This document shows, piece after piece, positions 15,394 through 23,813 of a stretch of 29,832 nt of DNA. The position numbers and the translations under genes are program-made. Source of the DNA: JAIVJZ01 sp035296385 (GTDB taxonomy: Bacteria > Acidobacteriota > Blastocatellia > Pyrinomonadales > Pyrinomonadaceae); the NCBI GenBank assembly GCA_035296385.1, contig DATHBB010000097.1, positions 1-29,832 of the forward strand. Direction: 5' to 3'. Under the pieces are notes generated by a model. The model saw nothing but the letters and a program-made list of their open reading frames with translations, was not told the DNA's origin and did no database searches. Each line of letters begins with the position of its first letter. The stretch's first letter is position 1.

Positions 15394-16134
15394 ATGACAA
15401 AGTACGTGGTTTCTCTGCTACTAGGGATAGTTGCAACCATAGCTTTAGTTTTCAACCCGGCGGGCAGAGCCAATGTCAACACGGCACAGGCGAGCGTCCT
15501 CCGGCAGACCCCTCAAGTAGAAAATAAAACCCAATCCTTAAAGTTTGTCAGCCTCACGCAAAGCGAAGACTCATATATCTTAAAGCTGAGAAATGCCTCC
15601 AATAAAGATGTCAACGGATACTCGCTCGGCGGAAATCCTAATTCAACGATCACGACTGACTTTACTATCGGCAGCAAAGTTGTCGTCCCCGATGAAGTGA
15701 TCGAAGTGCCCCTTCCCATTTCCAACTTCGTCAATAGTTCCGCAGTATCCACACCACCGACGGTTGCCATCCTCGCAGTTTTCTTTACGGACGGCACGGC
15801 GGAAGGAGTGCCGTCCGCCTTAGCGGAAACTAAAGCAAGACGTTTGGGCGTAAAAATTCAGATACAGCGGGTTCGCCAATTAGTTAAAGACTTTTTGGCT
15901 TCCAAAGATGTTAATACACCGGAGGCGCTCAACAATCTCAAAGCCAGAATTGCTTCCTTACCGGAAGAGCCGGAGGCGCACATGTCGCCAAGAGTCGGAA
16001 GCGGCCTGCGCAGCGCTAAAGAAGATGTCCTCAGGGAGATTGAGGAAGCCGCGCAAACGGGGGGTCAATACCAGGATATTTTGACTGAGGTGGATCAAAA
16101 GTTAGAGAAGCGGCTGAAAAAGCTTGCTCATTGA
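15394..16134 (+). CDS. Secreted protein of unknown function
   Basis: The 246-residue protein has a strong ribosome site (AAGGAG before ATG at 15394) and a signal peptide-like start (MTKYVVSLLLGIVATIALVF, possibly processed near residue 33). Residues 48-135 look beta-rich (LKFVSLTQSEDSYILKLRNA, then TVAILAVFFTDGTAEG). Residues 140-246 are helical and charged (ETKARRLGVKIQIQRVRQLV; later REIEEA, TEVDQKLEKRLKKLAH). I recognise no named family; similar proteins may exist in related bacteria. The gene and its partner at 16194 are on the opposite strand to the surrounding genes and are visibly poorer in G+C (I counted 30/60 at 15421-15480 against 41/60 at 13621-13680). This suggests a recent arrival or a fast-evolving locus. 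Confidence 0.8.
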   Translation: MTKYVVSLLLGIVATIALVFNPAGRANVNTAQASVLRQTPQVENKTQSLKFVSLTQSEDSYILKLRNASNKDVNGYSLGGNPNSTITTDFTIGSKVVVPDEVIEVPLPISNFVNSSAVSTPPTVAILAVFFTDGTAEGVPSALAETKARRLGVKIQIQRVRQLVKDFLASKDVNTPEALNNLKARIASLPEEPEAHMSPRVGSGLRSAKEDVLREIEEAAQTGGQYQDILTEVDQKLEKRLKKLAH

Positions 16135-16157
16135 TGACGTGATTAGCCCCCGACATC

Positions 16158-16173
16158 GGTTATCAACATAACC
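16158..16173 (+). other. Small stem-loop between the two secreted-protein genes
   Basis: GGTTAT, a 4-base loop CAAC, and ATAACC form a perfect 6-bp stem 7 bases before the ribosome site of the next gene. There is no U-run, so it is unlikely to terminate; it may affect translation of the second gene. Confidence 0.35.
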
Positions 16174-16180
16174 AATAATG

Positions 16181-16196
16181 AAGGAGACACCCCTTG
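16181..16196 (+). promoter_or_regulatory. Ribosome binding site and TTG start of the calcium-loop protein
   Basis: AAGGAG at 16181-16186, seven bases, then TTG at 16194. The spacing and the signal peptide that follows (MRASLLFCLALTLCITL) fix this start. Confidence 0.8.
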
Positions 16197-17435
16197 AGAG
16201 CCTCACTTCTCTTCTGTCTCGCGCTTACATTGTGCATTACGCTTTCCCACCAATCTGCTCAAGCTGAATGCTTGCAATATGAATCCAGCCAGCCGGATTA
16301 TTACAAGTACTGCGGCGGCGTCGGGAATGATCGAAACATCGTCAAAAAGTCCTACTGGAATATCTACTGGTATGGCGACAATTTCGGAAACGTGACGGCG
16401 AGCCGCGCACATTACCCGACGACGGGCTACGGGCAATGCGGGTTCAGCCTCGCGGGCGCATTAGAGAAACAATGCGATCCTATTTTTTACTCACCGCGCG
16501 TTATAAACAATACGGCTTCAAGCACAGCTACATGGGAGCAGCGTGTAATGAGCTTACAGGTGGCGCGGCGTGAAGGTGGCCTCTGGCAATGTGAGTTATT
16601 CAGTGACACGTTTTACTCCCAGACTGATAATTGTTACAGCGGTAGTGGCCGCCATTGCACGACTCCGGGTATAAACGGGACTTGTCCGCCCGGAACTTAT
16701 CCAGACGACGGCATGTGCTGCTCCTCTGGCGGCTGTAGCGGCGTCTCTGCCTCCAACTCGCTCGCATCCTCACCCTCTGCCTCACTCGCCCCCGGCGGCG
16801 GTGGCGGCTGCTCCTGCGACCCGGACGAGGCGATGAACTGCCAGATCATCGGCGGCGACTGGCAGGACTCCTCCTGCTCCTGCGTCTCGCCCGTTATCCT
16901 AGACACGCGCGGCGACGGCTTCTCTCTGACAGCGAGCACCGCAGGCGTCAGTTTCGATATAGATGGCGACGGCACACCGGAGCGCCTGTCGTGGACGGCT
17001 GCCGACTCCGACGACGCCTTCCTCTTCCTCGACCGCAATCAGAACTCGGTGGTGGACAGCGGGCAGGAGTTATTCGGCAACTTCACGCCGCAGCCCTCCC
17101 CGCCACAAGGAGAAGCGAAGAACGGCTTCCTTGCGCTCGCCGTCTATGATTGGGCGAGTAACGGCGGGAATGGAGACGGCGTGATTGATTCGGGAGATAC
17201 GATCTTCTCGCGCTTGCGGCTGTGGCGGGACATGAATCATAACGGTGTCTCTGAGCCGCAGGAGTTACACACCTTGCCGTCGTTAGACATCGTGAGGCTG
17301 CACTTGAAGTACAAGGAGTCGAAGCGCGTGGACGAGCACGGGAATCACTTCCGGTATCGCGCCAGGATTGAGGATGCGCAGGGGGCGAAGGTGAATCGCT
17401 GGGCGTGGGACGTGTTCCTCGTCAAAGCACCGTGA
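16194..17435 (+). CDS. Secreted Cys-rich protein with EF-hand-like calcium loops
   Basis: The protein has 413 residues, with a signal peptide ending AQA at residue 24 and then a Cys-rich part (about 26-230: CGG, CCSSGGC, GGGGGCSC, CSC) with a Ser/Ala/Gly linker near 183-205. The C-terminal domain (232-413) has Asp/Asn/Gly loops typical of EF-hand or dockerin-like calcium sites: DIDGDGTPE (255-263), DRNQNSVVDSGQEL (280-293), NGDGVIDSGD (326-335) and DMNHNGVSEPQEL (346-358). It ends in RWAWDVFLVKAP. It starts with TTG, 59 bp after the first gene, so the two are probably co-transcribed. No catalytic motif was seen. A surface or extracellular binding role is an inference. Confidence 0.85.
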   Translation: MRASLLFCLALTLCITLSHQSAQAECLQYESSQPDYYKYCGGVGNDRNIVKKSYWNIYWYGDNFGNVTASRAHYPTTGYGQCGFSLAGALEKQCDPIFYSPRVINNTASSTATWEQRVMSLQVARREGGLWQCELFSDTFYSQTDNCYSGSGRHCTTPGINGTCPPGTYPDDGMCCSSGGCSGVSASNSLASSPSASLAPGGGGGCSCDPDEAMNCQIIGGDWQDSSCSCVSPVILDTRGDGFSLTASTAGVSFDIDGDGTPERLSWTAADSDDAFLFLDRNQNSVVDSGQELFGNFTPQPSPPQGEAKNGFLALAVYDWASNGGNGDGVIDSGDTIFSRLRLWRDMNHNGVSEPQELHTLPSLDIVRLHLKYKESKRVDEHGNHFRYRARIEDAQGAKVNRWAWDVFLVKAP

Positions 17436-17464
17436 TCACGGCTTAGTCATGTTTGTCATAGCGT

Positions 17465-17506
17465 AATGAAAACGCCTGAAGGCTGTGGCCGACAGGCGTT
17501 TTCATT
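17465..17506. terminator. Two-way intrinsic terminator
   Basis: The arms AATGAAAACGCCTG (17465-17478) and CAGGCGTTTTCATT (17493-17506) pair perfectly over 14 bp with a 14-base loop. The A-run and T-run ends serve both directions. It lies between the convergent calcium-loop gene (stop 17435) and uppP (stop 17568). Confidence 0.9.
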
Positions 17507-17567
17507 TTACACGGCGCAGATGTTGCCGGATGAAGGTTGTCTAGCGCCTCAACGTCGCAGACCGAAT

Positions 17568-18482
17568 TTAAGTTGACCGGATGAAGCCGCCCGCGAGCAG
17601 CAGGAGTATCGCTGTGCCGACGACGAGGCGGTAGCCGATAAAGATGCCTGTGGAGTGTGTGCGCAGGAAGCGCAGCAGAAACCAGATCGAGGCGTAGCCG
17701 ACGAGCGCCGAGACGATGGTGGCAACGATGAGCGGCAGCGCGCTCCCCGCAGGAAGTTTCTCTACGGCCTCGCGGAGTTCGAGCAGGCCGCTCGCGGCAA
17801 TCGCCGGAATCGAGAGAAGGAACGAAAAGCGCGCCGCCGTCTCGCGCGTCTCGCCCGCAAACAGCCCGCCCATGATGGTCGAACCCGAACGGCTCGCGCC
17901 CGGAATGAGCGCCAACACCTGCGCGCCGCCCACCGCGAGCGCGTCCTTCAAGCCCAGGTCTTTCATCTCGCGTTGGCGCTTGCCCACACGCTCCGCGAGC
18001 GCCAGCAGCAGCGCGACGCCGATCATCATCGTCGCAATCACCCAGAGATTTTTCGTGAACGTTCCTTCGATCTGCTTTTTGAAGGCGAGTCCGACGACGG
18101 CGACGGGGATCGAGCCGATGACGACGAGCCAGCCGAGCCGCGCGTCGTCCGACAAACGCGAGACGCGTTGTCTGATACTGCCGTCAGCCGCGCGCGTCTC
18201 GTGCGGTCGCGCGCCGCCTCTCAGGAGCGCGAAGTGATCGCGTATGAAGGCGACTGTTATCGCCCAGATGTCCGGCGCGAAATAGATGAGCACGGCGAGG
18301 AGCGTGCCGAGTTGGATGACGGCGATGGTGGCGGTCGTCTGTTCGGCGCGCAGGGTCGGCTCGACGCCTTCGTAGAGGCCGAGAGCGCGTGCGGCGAACA
18401 GCAGGTGAGCCGTCGAACTGATCGGGATAAACTCCGTCAACCCCTGCACGATGCCGATGATGATGGCTTGAAAAATGTTCAT
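17568..18482 (-). CDS. uppP: Undecaprenyl-diphosphate phosphatase
   Basis: UppP (BacA) dephosphorylates undecaprenyl diphosphate so that the lipid carrier can be reused for peptidoglycan and other wall polymers. The 304-residue membrane protein begins with the catalytic region GIVQGLTEFIPISSTAHL (Glu17) and has the second motif LIPGASRSGSTI. About eight hydrophobic segments are visible, with a hydrophilic loop at about 93-115. The first motif reads PISSTAHL where PISSSGHL is the common form. The ATG at 18482 has no clear ribosome site. It follows the SDR gene by 29 bp, within a duplicated sequence. Confidence 0.95.
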   Translation of the reverse strand: MNIFQAIIIGIVQGLTEFIPISSTAHLLFAARALGLYEGVEPTLRAEQTTATIAVIQLGTLLAVLIYFAPDIWAITVAFIRDHFALLRGGARPHETRAADGSIRQRVSRLSDDARLGWLVVIGSIPVAVVGLAFKKQIEGTFTKNLWVIATMMIGVALLLALAERVGKRQREMKDLGLKDALAVGGAQVLALIPGASRSGSTIMGGLFAGETRETAARFSFLLSIPAIAASGLLELREAVEKLPAGSALPLIVATIVSALVGYASIWFLLRFLRTHSTGIFIGYRLVVGTAILLLLAGGFIRST

Positions 18483-18486
18483 TCTA

Positions 18487-18525
18487 TGTTATTCGCGGAG
18501 CGCAAGCGTTGTTATTCGCGGAGCG
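18487..18525. repeat. 16-bp direct duplication at the SDR-uppP junction
   Basis: TGTTATTCGCGGAGCG occurs at 18487-18502 and 18510-18525, 23 bp apart. One copy holds the last codons and stop of the SDR gene; the other lies just before the uppP start. Confidence 0.85.
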
Positions 18526-19291
18526 TGGCGTTGGCGAGCATGCGGTCGTAGAGCGCGGTGGGCAGCCACTTGATGACGCGCGAGATGGCGGCCAGTTGCC
18601 ACGGGAAGGCGTAAGTGCGCCTGCGCGCTTCGATGGCGCGGAGCATCATTTTCGCCGCGCGTTCGGGTTCTAACAGAAAAGGCATTTTCTGGTTGCGCCC
18701 GCGCGTCATCGGCGTGTCTATGAAGCCGGGATGAATCGTCGTGACGTAGATGCCGCGCGGTCTGAGTTCCGCGCGGAGGCTCTCGAAAAACGTGGAGAGC
18801 GCGGCCTTGCTCGCGCAGTAAGCGCCCGAACCGGGAAAGCCGCGATAAGCCGCGAGGCTTGAAATGCCTACGAGTTGGCCGCTGCCGCGCGCGATCATCT
18901 CCGGCAGCACCGCCGCCACGGAGTTCATCGCGCCAAGCACGTTGACGGAGAGCACCTGCGTCACGACTTCGATGTCGAACTCGCGCGCCAGAGTGATCTC
19001 GCCGATGCCTGCGTTGGCGACGAGCACGTCAATCTCTCCGAACTGCTCCCTGACTTTCGCCGACGCCGCACGCACTTCTCCCGCATCGCGCACGTCAACC
19101 GCGACGGCGAACGCGCGCCCTCCGGCGGCTTCAACTTTTGCGACGACTTCGCGCAAAACTTCCGCGCGCCGCGCCAGCAACCCGACACGCGCGCCTCGCC
19201 GCCCGAACTCGACGGCCAGCGCCTCGCCGATGCCGCTCGACGCGCCCGTGATCAAAACTGTCTTATCCGACCAGTTCACCTGTGTACTCAA
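18512..19291 (-). CDS. Short-chain dehydrogenase/reductase
   Basis: This is a classical SDR of 259 residues. It has the nucleotide loop VLITGASSGIGEAL (Thr15 to Gly22), VLVANAGIGE, catalytic Ser in GISSLAAY, and Tyr158-xxx-Lys162 in GAYCASKAAL. The Pro-Gly in IHPGFIDTPM is also typical. These are NAD(P)-dependent oxidoreductases; substrate cannot be read from sequence. The frame starts at TTG 19291; a GTG at 19279 (giving VNWSDKTVLITGAS) is also possible, since neither has an ideal ribosome site. It starts three bases after the ACT gene stop, so they are probably co-translated. Confidence 0.9.
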   Translation of the reverse strand: MSTQVNWSDKTVLITGASSGIGEALAVEFGRRGARVGLLARRAEVLREVVAKVEAAGGRAFAVAVDVRDAGEVRAASAKVREQFGEIDVLVANAGIGEITLAREFDIEVVTQVLSVNVLGAMNSVAAVLPEMIARGSGQLVGISSLAAYRGFPGSGAYCASKAALSTFFESLRAELRPRGIYVTTIHPGFIDTPMTRGRNQKMPFLLEPERAAKMMLRAIEARRRTYAFPWQLAAISRVIKWLPTALYDRMLANATLRE

Positions 19292-19294
19292 CCT

Positions 19295-19750
19295 CTAACA
19301 AAGTTCCGCGACGTGTCCGCCGAGCACGCGCAAGGCGCGCGGGAGATCGTCCTGTTTGATTAGGAGATGATCGCGCGAGAAGGCCGTGAGCGCGCCGACG
19401 GGAACGCGTGCGTCGGCGAGTATCGCGGTCAAGCGCGCGAGATAGCCGGTGACGTTCCAGCCGAGTTCGATGTCGAACGTCAAGAGTCGCCAGCCCATTT
19501 CGACGCGCGCGTCGCGCAGGGCGTGGCGCATCACGAGCCAGTCCTCTTCCTCGACGAGCAGCGTCACTTCGTACCCGTCGCGCAGGAGCATGAACGGTGC
19601 TGACGCGCGCGGGCTGAGTTCCGGCTGTTCGAGCAGGCGCGCCCAATCCTCGTGGCGCATTCCGACGAGGACGAACGTTGCGGGCGCAACTTCCACCTTC
19701 GTGCGGCTCAGAAGTTCCGCCGCCGACTCGTTGTGCTGTGCGTCAATCAT
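19295..19750 (-). CDS. ACT-domain protein
   Basis: The 151-residue protein has a C-terminal ACT-type fold: WRLLTFDIELGWNVTGYLAR (about 87-106), LTAILADARVPVGALTAFSR and HLLIKQDDLPRALRVL, which resembles the ACT_7 group. The first half (about 20-80) may be a second, degenerate copy (TFVLVGMRHEDWARLLEQPE, YEVTLLVEEEDW). ACT domains usually bind amino acids. The ATG at 19750 has no clear ribosome site. It is separated from rnj by a terminator-like structure and is followed by the SDR gene with almost no gap. The ligand is unknown. Confidence 0.72.
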   Translation of the reverse strand: MIDAQHNESAAELLSRTKVEVAPATFVLVGMRHEDWARLLEQPELSPRASAPFMLLRDGYEVTLLVEEEDWLVMRHALRDARVEMGWRLLTFDIELGWNVTGYLARLTAILADARVPVGALTAFSRDHLLIKQDDLPRALRVLGGHVAELC

Positions 19751-19779
19751 TAAACTGCGATGAGATACCCGGCCAGTTG

Positions 19780-19880
19780 AAAAAAATTCTTCGCGCCTCC
19801 GGTCTTTACTTCTTTGCGCCTACAGCGTGAAAAACAGTTCTCGCTGGAGGCGCAAAGTTAAAACTTAAGGCGCAAAGAAT
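19780..19880 (-). terminator. Nested hairpin with U-run after rnj
   Basis: The inner stem is 19812-19827 with 19842-19857 (15/16 paired, loop 14). The outer stem is 19786-19798 with 19868-19880 (12/13 paired). On the minus strand the outer stem is followed at once by seven T (19786-19780). It therefore looks like an intrinsic terminator for rnj. The word CTTTGCGCCT occurs twice in each half (one copy as CTTCGCGCCT), so the structure seems to have arisen by duplication. Confidence 0.75.
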
Positions 19881-19891
19881 TCTACCAATCG

Positions 19892-21553
19892 CTAGACTTG
19901 AACGACGACCGGAACGATGACGGGGCGCGCGCCCGTCTGCTTCTGTATGTAGCGTTTGAGTTCGACGCGGACGCGCTCTTTCAGGAGCGTCAGATCGCGC
20001 CGCTCCGTCGCGGGCGCTTTCTCGACCGCCTCCGTCGCGATGCGTTGCAAGTTCTTGATGAAACCGTTCGAGCCGTCCGCGCCGACCACGCCGCGCGACA
20101 TGATCTCCGGCGTCGTTTCGAGTTCGCCCGTCGCTTCGTTCAAAGTCAGGATCGGCGTCAGCACGCCGTCGTAAGCCATCTGGCGACGCTCGCGCACGGT
20201 CTCGCGCCCGATCTCCTCGAAGCCCGAATCGTCTATGAAGGTGCGTCCAACGTCGCGCTTCTCGATGACGGTGGCGCGGTCGGCTGAGAGTTCGAGCACG
20301 TCGCCATTCTCGATCATGATGACGTTCTCGTCGGCGTAGCCGAGATGGTTTTTGACGAACTCCTTGTGGCGATACAGCATCCGGTACTCGCCGTGAATCG
20401 GCACGACGAACTTCGGACGGACGGCCTCGGTCATAATTCGTATGTCTTCCTGCGAGGCGTGGCCGCTGACGTGTATGAGGCGGCGCTTCTCGTCGATGAT
20501 GTTGCCGCCGCGCTTGTAGATGTCGCCGATAAGGCGCGAGATGGCGCGCTCGTTGCCCGGAATGATGCGCGCCGAGAGCACGACCGTGTCGCCCTCCTCA
20601 ATGCTCAAGCCTTTGTACGACTGCGAAGCGAGTTGCGCAAGGACTGCGCGCGGCTCGCCCTGCGAGCCCGTGATGAGATAGACGATCTCGTCGTCGGGCA
20701 TCTTCTTCGCTTCGTTGAGCGAGACCATCTCGTTCTCATGCACGTCGAGGTAGCCGAGCCGTTCGGCGATCTCGACGTTCTTCAACATCGAACGACCAAG
20801 CACGCAGACTTTGCGGTCGAACTGCTGCGCCACGTCGAAGACGATCTGCAAGCGGTGAATCGAAGAGGCAAACGCGGCGACGATGATGCGTCCCTCCGCC
20901 TCCTCGAAAATCTCCTCAAAAGCGGGAATGACGGCGCGTTCCGAAGGCGTGCGCCCGGGCACGGTCGCGTTCGTCGAGTCGGACAAAAGCGCGAGCACGC
21001 CCTCCTGCCCGTAACGCCGGAGCGTGCGCAGGTCAATCGGCTCGCCGATCACGGGCGTCTCGTCAACCTTGTAGTCGCCCGTGTGAATGATCGTCCCGAC
21101 GGGCGTGGTGATGGCGAGCGAGAAGCAGTCGATCAGCGAATGCGAAGCGCGTATGAACTCGACTTTGAAGACGCCGATGTTGACCACGTCGCGCGGCTCG
21201 ACGCGATGAATCAGCACGTCGTTCAGCAAATTGTGTTCTTCCAGTTTGCTTTCGGCCAAGCCCACCGTGTAGTGCGAGGCGTAGACGGGCACGTTGAATT
21301 TTTTGAGTATGTAGGGCAGCGCGCCGAGGTGGTCTTCGTGCCCGTGCGTGAGGACGATGGCCGTGATGTGTTCGCGGTACTCGTCCAGAAAATCGAAATC
21401 GGGCACGCACACGTCAACGCCGTAGGCGCTCTCTTCGGGGAAGCCCATTCCGGCGTCAACGACGATCATCTCGTCGCCATAGCGCACCGCCATGCAGTTC
21501 ATCCCGAACTCGCCGACGCCGCCGAGCGGGATTAGTTCAATCACCTTGTTCAC
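19892..21553 (-). CDS. rnj: Ribonuclease J
   Basis: RNase J is a metallo-beta-lactamase-fold endo- and 5' exoribonuclease of RNA decay and processing. The 553-residue protein (family about 555) has LTHGHEDHLGALP (His70, His72, Asp74, His75), a SLI-DCFSLAI region, HTGDYKVD, LLSDSTNA, the beta-CASP part (FASSIHRLQIVFD, GSQGEPRAVLAQLA, LSARIIPGNE), and HVSGHASQEDIRIM with PIHGEYRMLYRH. The C-terminal domain is present. GTG at 21553 is the start; the ribosome site (GGAGAG) is about 12 bases upstream. It is divergent from the M48 gene and has its own extended -10 promoter. Confidence 0.97.
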   Translation of the reverse strand: MNKVIELIPLGGVGEFGMNCMAVRYGDEMIVVDAGMGFPEESAYGVDVCVPDFDFLDEYREHITAIVLTHGHEDHLGALPYILKKFNVPVYASHYTVGLAESKLEEHNLLNDVLIHRVEPRDVVNIGVFKVEFIRASHSLIDCFSLAITTPVGTIIHTGDYKVDETPVIGEPIDLRTLRRYGQEGVLALLSDSTNATVPGRTPSERAVIPAFEEIFEEAEGRIIVAAFASSIHRLQIVFDVAQQFDRKVCVLGRSMLKNVEIAERLGYLDVHENEMVSLNEAKKMPDDEIVYLITGSQGEPRAVLAQLASQSYKGLSIEEGDTVVLSARIIPGNERAISRLIGDIYKRGGNIIDEKRRLIHVSGHASQEDIRIMTEAVRPKFVVPIHGEYRMLYRHKEFVKNHLGYADENVIMIENGDVLELSADRATVIEKRDVGRTFIDDSGFEEIGRETVRERRQMAYDGVLTPILTLNEATGELETTPEIMSRGVVGADGSNGFIKNLQRIATEAVEKAPATERRDLTLLKERVRVELKRYIQKQTGARPVIVPVVVQV

Positions 21554-21629
21554 TATTGTTTCTTACTCTCCAGACCAAGCGACATGTTTCATCGCAGGAT
21601 AAAATCGTTGAGGGAATGTTTAACCGTGC

Positions 21630-21660
21630 AGTATAGCACAGCGACGCGCATTCCCTTGAA
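21630..21660 (-). promoter_or_regulatory. Probable extended -10 promoter of rnj
   Basis: On the minus strand TGC precedes TATACT (21635-21630), an extended -10. A TTCAAG at 21660-21655 is a weak -35 at 19 bases. The leader to the GTG start would be about 70 bases. Confidence 0.55.
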
Positions 21661-21703
21661 CGGCGACGCCGCAAGGCGCGGCAATTACTAAAATAAAAAT
21701 CAA

Positions 21704-21734
21704 TTGACAACCCCCGACCCGAATTTGCTACTAT
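21704..21734 (+). promoter_or_regulatory. Probable promoter of the M48 peptidase gene
   Basis: TTGACA at 21704-21709 is followed by TGC and TACTAT (21729-21734), an extended -10 form. The spacer is 19 bases, longer than usual. Confidence 0.5.
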
Positions 21735-21866
21735 CCTTGAAGGCCGCCGGATTCGCTTCCTGTAAGCCCGTCTTCAAGCGCACGCCGCGAAGTCTCCTCA
21801 ACAGATCAACACTTCAATAGTTCGACACTTCATCACGTACCGCGCCCGCACTGCGTAATAAATCTT

Positions 21867-23783
21867 ATGGCAATGACTAACGAACGATTCGACGAGATGG
21901 TCAAGCGTCTCGAAATAATGGCGACAAACGAGCCGGCGAAATATCGCCTCCGCGTCGCGCTGCTCGCCGTGCTCGGCTACGCCTATATCGCGCTGGTGCT
22001 GACCGTGCTGCTCGGGCTTTGCCTGCTGTTAGTGGGCATCGCGATCAGTGTCGGCAAAGCCAACCTGATCATCATCAAGGTCGGGTGGGTTCTGCTCGTG
22101 CTGGCGGCGGTCGTGATTCGCTCGCTGTGGGTGAAGCAGACGCCGCCCAAAGGCTTCGAGTTGACGCGCGCCGACGCCCCGCGCCTCTTCGACCTCATCG
22201 AAGAACTCACCAAGTCGCTCGGCGCGCCGCGCATTCACCACGTACAGATGTTGGACTTCTTTAACGCGGCGGTCGTGCAAGTGCCGCGCTTCGGCTTCTT
22301 CGGCGGTTACAAAAACTACCTCCTGCTCGGTCTGCCCGACCTGCAAGCCTGCCCGCCCGCGCAATTTCGCGCCACGCTCGCGCACGAACTCGGACACCTC
22401 TCCGGCCAACACGGGCGCTTCGCCAGTTGGATTTATCGCCTCCGCCGGACGTGGGGGCAATTGCTACAGCGTCTGGAAGCCGACGGGCGCTGGGGGTCGC
22501 TCATCTTCACCTCGTTCCTGAACTGGTACGCGCCCTACTTTCAAGCCTACTCGTTCGTCCTCGCGCGCAAGCACGAGTACGAGGCCGACGAAGCGGCGGC
22601 GCGTCTGACCGGCGCTCGGAACGTCGCCGAGATGCTCATAGACACGCGGCTCAAGGAAAGTTATCTGGAAGAAAACTACTGGCCGCAAATTTACCGTCGC
22701 GCCGAAACGGAAGCCCAACCCGCCGCAGACGTTTACGCCAACCTCCCGCTCACGCTCGGCGAACCCGTCGCGCAAGAGTCACTCGCGCGCGGACTCCAAC
22801 TCGCACTGGCACGAAAAACCGACTCCGCCGACACGCACCCCGCACTCGCAGACCGCCTGCGCGCGCTCGGCTACCCGTCGCAAAACGGCAATGGTAACGG
22901 CGACTGGGTGGAGCACTACAAGATCGCGCCCGTCGAACAGAGCGCGGCGGATTTCTACCTCGGCTCACACGCGCAGACGCTCGTTGCGCAGTTCGACCGC
23001 GCGTGGCAGGAGAGCATCGCGGAACAGTGGAGCGAGCGACACAACTACGTCCTGCGCTCGCAGAAGACGCTCTCGGAACTCGAAGAGAAAGCGCGTAGCG
23101 GCGGCGCGCTCGCCTTCGACGAAGCGTGGCTGCGCGCCTCGCTCGCGGCGGAATTCAAGACGCCCGAAGAGGCGACGCCGCTCCTGCGCCACGCGCTCGA
23201 TCTTCGCCCCGCTCACGCGGGCGTAAACTTCCTGCTCGGCCAAACGCTACTACGGCAAGCGGACGAAGCGGGCATCGCCCATCTCGAACGGGCTGCGTCG
23301 CTGGAGCAGGACTTGCTCATCCCCGCCTGCCAGATTTTGTTCCAACACTTCAACGCGCAAGGCCAAACGGAGCAGGCCGAGCGTTACCGCGAGCGTGCGA
23401 ATCAATATTATGCGAAGCTCGAAGCGGCGCAACCGGAGCGCGCGACCATCCGTTCGCCGAAGGAGTTGATCTCGCATCAGGCCGATCCGGCGGAGGTCAA
23501 GCGCCTGTGCGAACAGTTAAGCCAACTCCCGCGCGTCAAGAAGGCATACCTCGCGCAAAAGAGGTTGAAGCTGTTCCCCGAAAAGCCTCTCTACGTGCTC
23601 GGCGTCGTGCCCAAAGTGCCCTGGTATCAACTCAACCACGACAAGGCGAACCGCAAGCTGGTTGACCAACTCGCCGCGCAACTCTCATTTTCGGGGGAGA
23701 CTTTGATCCTCGCCTTGGCCGGAGACAACAAGAAATTCCTCAAAGGTTTTCGCAAGCTCGAAGGCTCGCAAATTTTTTCCTGA
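21867..23783 (+). CDS. Membrane M48-family metallopeptidase with TPR-like tail
   Basis: The 638-residue protein has two hydrophobic segments (about 30-62 and 68-86), so it is in the inner membrane. The zinc site LAHELGHLSGQH has His173, Glu174 and His177; the third ligand is Glu237 in KHEYEADEAAA. The part after about 400 is helical with alternating repeat-like segments (FDEAWLRASLAAEFKTPEEA, LLRHALDLRPAHAGVNFLLG), as in TPR proteins. The family includes HtpX and Oma1-type membrane quality-control proteases. Two ATGs lie at 21867 and 21873; the ribosome site is weak. It stands alone on the plus strand, convergent with rsmA 30 bp downstream. Substrate unknown. Confidence 0.88.
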   Translation: MAMTNERFDEMVKRLEIMATNEPAKYRLRVALLAVLGYAYIALVLTVLLGLCLLLVGIAISVGKANLIIIKVGWVLLVLAAVVIRSLWVKQTPPKGFELTRADAPRLFDLIEELTKSLGAPRIHHVQMLDFFNAAVVQVPRFGFFGGYKNYLLLGLPDLQACPPAQFRATLAHELGHLSGQHGRFASWIYRLRRTWGQLLQRLEADGRWGSLIFTSFLNWYAPYFQAYSFVLARKHEYEADEAAARLTGARNVAEMLIDTRLKESYLEENYWPQIYRRAETEAQPAADVYANLPLTLGEPVAQESLARGLQLALARKTDSADTHPALADRLRALGYPSQNGNGNGDWVEHYKIAPVEQSAADFYLGSHAQTLVAQFDRAWQESIAEQWSERHNYVLRSQKTLSELEEKARSGGALAFDEAWLRASLAAEFKTPEEATPLLRHALDLRPAHAGVNFLLGQTLLRQADEAGIAHLERAASLEQDLLIPACQILFQHFNAQGQTEQAERYRERANQYYAKLEAAQPERATIRSPKELISHQADPAEVKRLCEQLSQLPRVKKAYLAQKRLKLFPEKPLYVLGVVPKVPWYQLNHDKANRKLVDQLAAQLSFSGETLILALAGDNKKFLKGFRKLEGSQIFS

Positions 23784-23813
23784 CTCTTTTCCTGACCCGT
23801 TCGCGCTCGACGC

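Larger units (their letters stand above)
21554..21866. other. Divergent promoter region between rnj and the M48 gene
   Basis: This 313-bp gap holds one promoter in each direction, given separately. The rest, including a 130-base leader before the M48 start, shows no clear RNA structure or coding sequence. Confidence 0.5.
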
